Part shown: piece after piece, positions 46,001-52,811 of the stretch
Position numbering within the stretch: the first letter of the stretch is position 1
Layout: each line of letters opens with the position of its first letter
Assembly (NCBI RefSeq): GCF_013170805.1
Contig: NZ_CP051293.1
Span: forward strand, 2,114,001 to 2,178,000
Direction of reading: 5' to 3'
Length of the DNA: 64,000 nt
DNA from: Mesorhizobium sp. NZP2077
Lineage (GTDB): Bacteria; Pseudomonadota; Alphaproteobacteria; Rhizobiales; Rhizobiaceae
Notes under the pieces: model-generated
The model's database searches: none
What the model saw: only the letters and a program-made list of their open reading frames with translations
What the model was told of the DNA's origin: nothing
Made by a program: the position numbers and the translations under genes

Positions 46001-46293
46001 TCGTTTCCGGCGTCAACTCGAATGCCCAGTCCGCCGCCATCGTACGAACGATTCTCAGCCTGGGAAATGCGCTGACCTTGCCTGTCATCGCAGAGGGCGT
46101 TGAAACAGAAGACGAGCGTGTTTTCTTGATGACGGAAGGATGTCCCGAGATTCAGGGTTATCTCGTGGGGCACCCGCATCCAATAGCGCTCTATGAAGAA
46201 GTGACGAATGGCTTGGGTACCCGATCAAAATTCTCTGGTGAAAAACAGGATTCGGAAGTTGCTTTGCGCAAGCGAGCAAATGTTGCCAGCTAG
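43093..46293 (+). CDS. APC-type permease fused to HAMP-like, GGDEF and EAL domains
   Basis: 1,066 residues. Positions 1 to about 430 are an amino-acid/polyamine permease-like bundle of about 12 helices ('GWAGTTALAMGGSNQSLFLI' start). Two or three more helices and a HAMP-like linker ('NSRDELGEMAESFNLLQDEV') follow. The GGDEF domain has an intact 'RMGGDEF' near 698-703 and lacks the RxxD inhibitory site. The EAL domain has 'FEALARW' near 825, 'ELEITEGV', 'DDFGTGYAS', 'KIKID' and 'AEGVETE', so catalytic residues for c-di-GMP hydrolysis are present. The protein could couple solute binding or transport at the inner membrane to c-di-GMP turnover. Whether the permease part still transports is unknown. 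No partner genes adjoin. Confidence 0.88.
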   Translation: MRDVTPCRPHPRTLGWAGTTALAMGGSNQSLFLIAALFVGQGNIPGQGSAAVPLLVVGLLLSWAAAPAWTELVLMWPNRVGGISAACAEAFRPYSPVLSALTGTCYWWGWVPTCGLTAVLSASAIQQWYLPGIPVEAVACALIGFFTAVNLCGIKWVVRLAMPIATFSAMLAFLSSFIPVISGAVDWRQATDFTLTSPFAGLFGNITSVMAGLYLIGFAAPAFEAAACHVGETIDPNRNIPRAMLASAGMAGIYFFVLPVVWLGVLGPGPLGTDLAVVLGPTFAPLLGSFGKAAAIWFIMLNMFHGTLQPLAGAARTLAQLSEDGLLPRFLASRTATDCPWAATLLTAGAAIGFMLCGYPLWMIAAANFTYLISICMPNIAVWLLRRDHPDAKRPFHAPRGTIVLGLGAAAIWLLTAVLGFQQFGLPTVLFGLALAYSGAALYAWRAIEDRHALGLPLLARTLHLKLTGAMLFVLVLDGAGYFLAISSVSHVQAPLIAALEDIFVVVALLTISVGLVLPGMITHSASEVTNAAKRLTSGTLKDFSLAMAALGRGDLDAAHASVNILPVRVNSRDELGEMAESFNLLQDEVKEAAHGLDEARENMHLARTELMARHQKIEHLAHHDTLTGLANRTSLASHLARTLEQARASHSSFAVLSIDLDHFKEANDVFGHAAGDDLLCAISRRLEAAAPEAFIARMGGDEFTLILSMDEQPAGAQEVADRLFESAAGEFEIRRQHISIGLSIGAAIYPRDGENAAALLANADAALYRAKADGRRMLQFFDPEMDRRLRERYALQRDLRSAIAHGELVLHYQPQARIDGEIFGFEALARWHHPRHGLVSPTAFVPLAEQDGTIVEIGEWTLRQACKEAASWAVPLQIAVNLSPVQFRFGDLVGLVHSILYETGLTPGRLELEITEGVLIRDRATALSVLRRLKALGVRISMDDFGTGYASLSSLQAFPFDKIKIDRSFVSGVNSNAQSAAIVRTILSLGNALTLPVIAEGVETEDERVFLMTEGCPEIQGYLVGHPHPIALYEEVTNGLGTRSKFSGEKQDSEVALRKRANVAS

Positions 46294-46962
46294 CCTAGAA
46301 ACCTGTCTTACGGTCTTCTACCTGAGCGCTGTCATAGCAATTGCCTAGGGCCCCAATTGTTACACGCCTTCCTGCCTATGCCGTCCTTCAGGGACAAAGC
46401 TTCTGGGCTCGGTCGGGAAGCCACAAGGTGACGCTCGACCATTATCAGGCGGTTTGGAAAAGCCTAAAGGCCCCCCGCCGACCCAGGCCCGCGCCCATGA
46501 CGTGGCGATGCGCCCCACGCACCAGAATCGTAAAAAATAGAGCAAAGTTAGAATGTCCGCCTTACCAAGGCAACGTTCAAGAAAGAATGGCTAACAGCGG
46601 CTAAGCAGCTCCGAACGACCATTAGCTTTTAGCTCCACGACATGTCCGCTTTCGGTGCTCAGTCGAAGCGGTACGAACGCCCTAAATGCTGAAGGGTTTC
46701 GGGTGCCGGCAGGCGTCGTCTAATCGCAGCCGATAATGCAAGCCCTTTTTTCAGCCCTTTTTGCCACACGAAGTGTCGTATGCCGGGAGCACGGTCGTCT
46801 TCGCAGTCGATATGATGTCGCTGCATGATGGGTCTCCACGGAACGGCCCTTCCACTGTACGAAGCGCACGCGTCAAGATGGCTTGACGGTGCAACGCCTG
46901 TTCTCGGAATGGGCCAGCTCACGTCCCGGCAGGGACGTCTCGGCGCAATCGACGGTAAAAAT
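46294..46962. other. Non-coding region incl. 3' flank of IS110-family element A
   Basis: No intact gene. The right half (about 46660-46960) is probably the non-coding 3' end of the interrupted IS110-family element, whose transposase ends at 46963 on the minus strand. The element boundary cannot be fixed because this family usually lacks inverted repeats. Confidence 0.45.
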
Positions 46963-47460
46963 TTATGCTGTAGCGGTCGTCCGACTGAACAGTTCACCTG
47001 ATTTCAGCATGGCATGCATGATGACCGCCAGCTTCCGGGCGACGGCGACAGCGGCCCGCTTGAACCCGAGTTTCTCACGAAGTTTGAGCCCCCAGGTTCG
47101 CAATTCACTTTCCTCATGAGTGCGCGTCAAGATCACGGTCGCGGCCTCATACAGAAGAGCTCGCAGATTGGCGTCACCACGTCTTGAGATATGTCCGTCA
47201 TAGTCGACCTCGCCAGATTGATATCGCCGCGTGGTCAAACCAATCCACGCACCCACGGATCGTGACTTGGCGAAGTTGGAGGGATCTTCAATCGCCGTGG
47301 TAAAGGTGGTTGCGGTCACGACGCCGATGCCGGGTATCGTCATCAAGAGCTGGCATGCTTGGCTCTCGCGCGCCGCAGACGTGAGTTGACGCCCCAGTTC
47401 AGCGGCTCTTGCTCGCATGGTGCGCCATGCCTCCAATATTGGAAGAATAATTCGTGCTAG
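46963..47460 (-). pseudogene. IS110-family transposase A, C-terminal part (split gene)
   Basis: This is the C-terminal portion of an IS110-family transposase with the Transposase_20 signatures 'LLMTIPGIGVVTATTFTTAI', 'SVGAWIGLTTRRYQSGEV' and 'RRGDANLRALLYEAATVIL'. Upstream the frame runs into the inserted palindrome at CTAG (47457-47460). The N-terminal part lies at 51668-52196. Joining the two through a single CTAG restores the frame ('DGEDA-LARIILPILEAW'). Confidence 0.9.
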
Positions 47461-47566
47461 TCCCTATGATTGCTGGGCCTGAGGGCGGCCCGTCATCCGA
47501 TATGCAACGGTACGAGGGTTAAGCCGGCTGGCCGGCGCAGAGCCTCATGCATAGGAGACGGGCCAT

Positions 47567-48681
47567 ATGGACCATATCAGATTTGTCGGTTTGGATATTC
47601 ACAAGGAACGGATCTCAGTCGCGGTGGCGGAGAGCGGACGCTCCGGCTCGGTGGAATATCTCGGCGAGATTGCCAATGATGCTGATACCATCAGCAAGCT
47701 GTGCGATCGTCTCAGGCGGTCCGGCAAGCCACTGGCGTTTTGTTATGAGGCCGGCCCGTGCGGCTATGGCGTTCATCGCTAACTCACGCGCCTCGGCCAT
47801 CGGTGCGACGTGGTGGCGCCATCGCTGATTCCGCGGAAGCCTGGCGATCGGGTGAAGACGAACCGTCGCGACGCCACCATGCTCGCCCGCCTTCATCGGG
47901 CCGGAGAGTTGACCCCAGTCTGGGTGCCGACGCCGATCATGAAGCCATGCGCGACCTGATCCGGTTGCGCAGCGTCGTGCGACAGGTGGTGACGCGAGCG
48001 CGCCAACATCTTCAAGGATTTCTGCTGCGTCACGGGCGCAAGCATGAGCGCGGGACGGCCTGGCGAAAGGCTTACCGGCGATGGCTTTCGACATTGGCCT
48101 TCGACCATCCCGCTCAGCAGATCGCATTTCAGGACTACGTCGATGCTGTCATGGATGCGGAACGGCGCCTGCAGCAGGTCGAGGAACAGATACTCAGCCT
48201 GCTCCCGGAATGGAACCAGCGCCCGGTCGTTGACGCCTTGCAGGCGATGCGCGGCATCGCGCTGATTAATGCCGTGGTGCTGGTCGCGGAGGTCGGTGAC
48301 TTCACACGCTTCTCAAACCCACGCCAGCTCATGGCCTATTTTGGCCTGGTCCCCGGAGAACAATCGAGTGGTGAGACCGTCTGGCGCGGCGGCATCACCA
48401 AGACCGGCAACACTCATGCCCGGCGCGCGCTGGTCGAAGGCGCCTGGGCTTACCGGATGAGAGCGCGCATCGGCCGGCACAAGGTCGACCGGATCGAGGC
48501 GCTGCCGAAAGTCGTTCGCGATATCGGGTGGAAAGCGCAAGTTCGACTGTGCACCCGATATCGTCGGCTGAGCGCGCGCGGCAAGAATGCGAACGTCGTC
48601 AATGTCGCCATCGCACGCGAGATGGTGGGCTTCATCTGGTCGATCGCCTGCACGGTTCAATCCGCGCCAAAGACGGCGTGA
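47567..48681 (+). pseudogene. IS110-family transposase B, left copy (inactivated)
   Basis: Same protein as the intact right copy, but with a nonsense codon after 72 codons (CAA to TAA at 47780-47782) and a 1-bp deletion near 47927 that shifts the frame. The rest, from '[20 protein letters not shown]' to 'WSIACTVQSAPKTA', is unchanged. The catalytic N-terminal DEDD part is cut off, so the copy is dead. Confidence 0.92.
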
Positions 48682-48683
48682 CC

Positions 48684-48973
48684 ACTATTTGACAGACAGC
48701 CAGCAGAGGAGACCACAACACAGGATCAGCCTCGGCGCGATATGCGGCGCTGGAGGCGGGACAATGCCGGGGAGCCCTCGTCTCCACTATGAGCCTCGAC
48801 GCTCGCCACCTAGACAGAGGCAGCCCCAAACGAAACCAGGTCATGCGGCCCGACCCGCGGATGAGAGATTGTTGACCGACGTTCAAGTCCCGCCTCTTGC
48901 ACCTCATATCCGCCGTACAAGTGCCTCGACCGCCGATCCGGATCGGCGGGCCGCAGCTTATGTCAAAGGCCAT
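48684..48973 (+). other. Non-coding end of IS110-family element B, left copy
   Basis: About 290 bp between the transposase stop and the IS630 terminal repeat contain no protein-like frame but several short inverted repeats (for example ccgatccggatcgg). IS110-family elements encode a bridge/seek guide RNA in a non-coding end; whether it is this end or the 106-bp 5' end cannot be decided here. The mirror copy is 50154-50443. Confidence 0.35.
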
Positions 48974-49000
48974 TGTCAGCAATCATGAGAGTGGATTGAT
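48974..49000. repeat. 27-bp inverted repeat at left side of IS630-family unit
   Basis: tgtcagcaatcatgagagtggattgat recurs in inverse orientation at 50127-50153, where it encodes the last residues and stop of the IS630 transposase. It is likely the IS630 terminal repeat, although its true outer edge is hidden by the surrounding palindrome. (Written motif exceeds the core; key bases are tgtcagc...ggattgat.). Confidence 0.6.
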
Positions 49001-49017
49001 CGAGACAAAAGAGTCCG

Positions 49018-50151
49018 ATGTTGGATTCCCATCTGTTTTCGCATGTGCGACGATCGGGCATGCGCACCGGTATTACATTTGACGTCACTGCCGCCGACAG
49101 GATCCAGCTCGAAGCCATCGTGGCAAAGCACGGTTCGCCGCAGAAGCATGCGTGGCGGGCGAAGATCATTCTGATGAGCGATGACGGCTTGGGAACCGTG
49201 ACCATTATGCAGGCTACCGGCAAATCGAAGACCTGCGTGTGGCGATGGCAGGAGCGTTTTATGGCCGAAGGCGTGGATGGCCTTTTGCGCGACAAGAGCC
49301 GCCCGCCAGGCATTGCGCCACTCGATCCCGAACTGGTCGATCAGGTGATCGCGCTGACGCTGGAAACGCCCAAGCAAGAGGCCACACACTGGACCGTTCG
49401 CGCGATGGCAAAGGCGGTGGGGATCGCGGCCTCTTCGGTCGTCAAGATATGGCACGAGCATGGTCTTGCACCGCACCGCTGGCGCAGCTTCAAACTGTCG
49501 AATGACAAGGCCTTTGCCGAGAAACTGCACGATGTCGTTGGGCTCTACGTCTCGCCGCCGGCCCATGCCATTGTTCTTTCCGTCGATGAAAAGAGCCAGA
49601 TCCAGGCGCTGGACCGCACCCAGCCAGGACTTCCGTTAAAGAAGGGGCGGGGTGGCACGATGACCCATGATTACAAGCGCCACGGAACCACCACCCTGTT
49701 TGCTGCCCTCAATGTTCTCGACGGCTCGGTGATCGGCCGCAACATGCAGCGACACCGGCATCAGGAGTTCATCCGTTTCCTCAACGTGATTGAGGCGCAA
49801 CTGCCGAAGGATAAGGCAGTCCACGTCATTCTCGACAACTACGCGACCCATAAGCAGCCGAAGGTCCGCGCCTGGCTGGCAAGACATCCGCGATGGACCT
49901 TCCACTTCGTTCCAACATCATGTTCATGGCTCAACGCTGTCGAGGGCTTCTTCGCCAAACTGACACGACGTAGACTGAAACACGGTGTCTTCCACTCCGT
50001 CGTCGATCTGCAGGCGGCAATCAACCGCTTCATGACTGAGCACAATCACGAACCCCGGCCATTCGTCTGGAAAGCAGACCCCGATGAGATCATTGCAGCC
50101 GTCAAACGCGGGCACCAAGCGTTGGAATCAATCCACTCTCATGATTGCTGA
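49018..50151 (+). CDS. IS630-family transposase
   Basis: 377 residues from ATG 49018 (ATG 49060 also possible). An N-terminal HTH region ('TVTIMQATGKSKTCVWRW', 'EGVDGLLRDKSRPPG') is followed by a second HTH-like segment and the DDE domain: D in 'VLSVDEKSQIQ', D in 'HVILDNYATHK' and E in 'SWLNAVEGFFAKLTRR'. This is the IS630/Tc1-mariner type, cut-and-paste into TA. The C-terminus ('ESIHSHDC') is encoded within the right terminal repeat. It appears intact and is the central unit of the palindrome. Confidence 0.92.
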   Translation: MLDSHLFSHVRRSGMRTGITFDVTAADRIQLEAIVAKHGSPQKHAWRAKIILMSDDGLGTVTIMQATGKSKTCVWRWQERFMAEGVDGLLRDKSRPPGIAPLDPELVDQVIALTLETPKQEATHWTVRAMAKAVGIAASSVVKIWHEHGLAPHRWRSFKLSNDKAFAEKLHDVVGLYVSPPAHAIVLSVDEKSQIQALDRTQPGLPLKKGRGGTMTHDYKRHGTTTLFAALNVLDGSVIGRNMQRHRHQEFIRFLNVIEAQLPKDKAVHVILDNYATHKQPKVRAWLARHPRWTFHFVPTSCSWLNAVEGFFAKLTRRRLKHGVFHSVVDLQAAINRFMTEHNHEPRPFVWKADPDEIIAAVKRGHQALESIHSHDC

Positions 50152-51667
50152 CAATGGCCTTTGACATAAGCTGCGGCCCGCCGATCCGGATCGGCGGTCG
50201 AGGCACTTGTACGGCGGATATGAGGTGCAAGAGGCGGGACTTGAACGTCGGTCAACAATCTCTCATCCGCGGGTCGGGCCGCATGACCTGGTTTCGTTTG
50301 GGGCTGCCTCTGTCTAGGTGGCGAGCGTCGAGGCTCATAGTGGAGACGAGGGCTCCCCGGCATTGTCCCGCCTCCAGCGCCGCATATCGCGCCGAGGCTG
50401 ATCCTGTGTTGTGGTCTCCTCTGCTGGCTGTCTGTCAAATAGTGGTCACGCCGTCTTTGGCGCGGATTGAACCGTGCAGGCGATCGACCAGATGAAGCCC
50501 ACCATCTCGCGTGCGATGGCGACATTGACGACGTTCGCATTCTTGCCGCGCGCGCTCAGCCGACGATATCGGGTGCACAGTCGAACTTGCGCTTTCCACC
50601 CGATATCGCGAACGACTTTCGGCAGCGCCTCGATCCGGTCGACCTTGTGCCGGCCGATGCGCGCTCTCATCCGGTAAGCCCAGGCGCCTTCGACCAGCGC
50701 GCGCCGGGCATGAGTGTTGCCGGTCTTGGTGATGCCGCCGCGCCAGACGGTCTCACCACTCGATTGTTCTCCGGGGACCAGGCCAAAATAGGCCATGAGC
50801 TGGCGTGGGTTTGAGAAGCGTGTGAAGTCACCGACCTCCGCGACCAGCACCACGGCATTAATCAGCGCGATGCCGCGCATCGCCTGCAAGGCGTCAACGA
50901 CCGGGCGCTGGTTCCATTCCGGGAGCAGGCTGAGTATCTGTTCCTCGACCTGCTGCAGGCGCCGTTCCGCATCCATGACAGCATCGACGTAGTCCTGAAA
51001 TGCGATCTGCTGAGCGGGATGGTCGAAGGCCAATGTCGAAAGCCATCGCCGGTAAGCCTTTCGCCAGGCCGTCCCGCGCTCATGCTTGCGCCCGTGACGC
51101 AGCAGAAATCCTTGAAGATGTTGGCGCGCTCGCGTCACCACCTGTCGCACGACGCTGCGCAACCGGATCAGGTCGCGCATGGCTTCATGATCGGCGTCGG
51201 GCACCCAGACTGGGGTCAACTCTCCGGCCCGATGAAGGCGGGCGAGCATGGTGGCGTCGCGACGGTTCGTCTTCACCCGATCGCCAGGCTTCCGCGGAAT
51301 CAGCGATGGCGCCACCACGTCGCACCGATGGCCGAGGCGCGTGAGTTGGCGATGAACGCCATAGCCGCACGGGCCGGCCTCATAACAAAACGCCAGTGGC
51401 TTGCCGGACCGCCTGAGACGATCGCACAGCTTGCTGATGGTATCAGCATCATTGGCAATCTCGCCGAGATATTCCACCGAGCCGGAGCGTCCGCTCTCCG
51501 CCACCGCGACTGAGATCCGTTCCTTGTGAATATCCAAACCGACAAATCTGATATGGTCCATATGGCCCGTCTCCTATGCATGAGGCTCTGCGCCGGCCAG
51601 CCGGCTTAACCCTCGTACCGTTGCATATCGGATGACGGGCCGCCCTCAGGCCCAGCAATCATAGGGA
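50127..51667 (-). repeat. Right arm of the palindrome
   Basis: Reverse complement of the left arm, 1,541 bp, with an intact transposase gene. It includes the 27-bp repeat at 50127-50153 and ends with 'aggga' against CTAG. Confidence 0.9.
50446..51561 (-). CDS. IS110-family transposase B, intact copy
   Basis: 371 residues. The N-terminal RuvC-like DEDD domain has D in 'FVGLDIHKERISVAV', E in 'FCYEAGPCGYG' and the DxxxL-type '[19 protein letters not shown]' segment. The C-terminal Transposase_20 domain has 'ALQAMRGIALINAVVLVAEV' and 'NPRQLMAYFGLVPGEQSSGE', with the catalytic Ser region. IS110 enzymes act with a structured guide RNA encoded in the element. It has 'ggagacgggccat' before ATG. This copy differs in family subgroup from the interrupted transposase A. 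Confidence 0.93.
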   Translation of the reverse strand: MDHIRFVGLDIHKERISVAVAESGRSGSVEYLGEIANDADTISKLCDRLRRSGKPLAFCYEAGPCGYGVHRQLTRLGHRCDVVAPSLIPRKPGDRVKTNRRDATMLARLHRAGELTPVWVPDADHEAMRDLIRLRSVVRQVVTRARQHLQGFLLRHGRKHERGTAWRKAYRRWLSTLAFDHPAQQIAFQDYVDAVMDAERRLQQVEEQILSLLPEWNQRPVVDALQAMRGIALINAVVLVAEVGDFTRFSNPRQLMAYFGLVPGEQSSGETVWRGGITKTGNTHARRALVEGAWAYRMRARIGRHKVDRIEALPKVVRDIGWKAQVRLCTRYRRLSARGKNANVVNVAIAREMVGFIWSIACTVQSAPKTA

Positions 51668-52196
51668 CTAGCGCGTCCTCGCCATCGAGTAGCCGATAGA
51701 TGTTTTTCTCAAAGGTGCTGCCTTGCCCACGGGGAACGACTAGCCCGAACGTTTTCAGGAGGCCGCGTATCTGATTTGAAAGATCGGTTGTGATGCGAAC
51801 GAGCTTTGTACGTCCAGCAACCAAAGTGCGTATCAGCATGCTGTCGTAACCCTTCACCCGCACTTCCCGATAGAAACCTACCTCAGCCAGATGCGCCAAG
51901 CCGTCGGCGTCGTTCGCGTCAGTTTTATTCGGCGCCATGTCCAGCGCCGCTTTGGCGTGACGGGCGTCGATACAGATCGCCGGCACTCCTTGCCGGATCA
52001 GTCCATGATAGAACCAGACTGACAGCGGGCCGGTTTCGAACACCACCCGTTCGACATCGGCCGCACGCTTGCGGATCAACTCCGCTAGCAGCGTAGGGTC
52101 TGACGGGCACTTGCCCCGCCACACCCGTTTGCCTGCGCGCCGTATGGAAACGGCAGTCTCTTTCAAAGATGCGTCAAGCCCGATAAACTCACCCAT
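51668..52196 (-). pseudogene. IS110-family transposase A, N-terminal part (split gene)
   Basis: It starts at ATG 52196 with 'ggaggga' upstream. The DEDD domain is visible: 'EFIGLDASLKETAVSI', 'RVVFETGPLSVWFYHGL' and 'NKTDANDADGLAHLAEVGFY', followed by 'TDLSNQIRGLLKTFGL'. After 'LLDGEDA' the frame meets CTAG and enters the palindrome. With the C-terminal part at 46963-47460 it would make a normal IS110 transposase of about 340 residues. Confidence 0.9.
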
Positions 52197-52811
52197 AATT
52201 GTTCTCCCTCCGATAATCGGGCCTGGCGCCAATCGTGAGCCCGTCTCTTCAATCATATCGGGGAGCAACCACCTGTCGCCCGCTATTCATCACGTATGCA
52301 GACGAAGCGAATCACTCCGCGATTACCCCATGTACGAAAGCCTCTCATGCAGGAACCCGCGGGCCACAGTTGGTGGCCATGAGGATTTTAGTTTGCGGCT
52401 GATGTCGGCGACGGCGTGACCGCCCCCGTTAGGCGACGCGGTGGACACGGACGGACCGCTCAGCGAAGCCCCCGCACAGCCTTGTAGCCAAGAACCATGC
52501 AAAATTTGCAGAACGACTCGGGCGGCAAAGTTAAAGGCAATGGCGAATCTTCCACGCCGAGTTTGACCAACGGCGCCCTGGACAATTTGCCATTGCCTTT
52601 CAGGTCGCGGATTGGCTGCTGGTGCCAAGACCAAGTCGAGGAGGCCGCTCGTGCAAGCTCTGGGAGCGCGCAGCGCTCGCACCTATAGTCCAGAAGCGTC
52701 CCGCCGATGTGATCGGCAAACCCGTCCGCGTCATGCGCATTGCACCGGCGAGGAAGCCGACGATGTTTTTGGGGACGTCAAGAAGCCTGGGCTCCCTTTT
52801 GTACATGCCAT
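52197..52811. other. Non-coding flank of IS110-A and unassigned DNA
   Basis: The first 100-220 bp are probably the 5' non-coding end of IS110-A. The rest, up to the antiporter stop, shows no recognisable gene. Short frames on the plus strand lack start signals. Confidence 0.4.

Larger units (their letters stand above)
47461..49000 (+). repeat. Left arm of the palindrome
   Basis: Identical to the reverse complement of 50127-51667 except for two differences: C to T at about 47780 (creating TAA) and one missing C at about 47927. Similarity ends exactly at 'gtggattgat' (49000), after which the two sides diverge. Confidence 0.9.
47461..51667. mobile_element. 4.2-kb palindromic nested insertion (IS110-B / IS630 / IS110-B inverted)
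   Basis: The insert starts TCCCTATGATTGC and ends with the reverse complement, and CTAG lies directly outside on both sides (47457-47460 and 51668-51671). The outer arms are inverted copies of one IS110-family element B (1,540 and 1,541 bp); the centre is an IS630-family transposase gene. It sits inside the coding region of IS110-family transposase A. CTAG could be a 4-bp target duplication or part of the element's recombination core. Inverted composite structure and host-gene interruption are read directly from the sequence; the order of insertion events is inference. Confidence 0.88.

Noticed and set aside
48974..50153. Exact IS630 boundaries with a TA duplication
   Set aside because: The flanking arms are inverted copies, so the true ends are masked; no clear TA pair adjoins the 27-bp repeats.
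46963..52196. Two independent truncated IS110-family genes
   Set aside because: The pieces join in frame through a single CTAG, so they are one gene split by an insertion.
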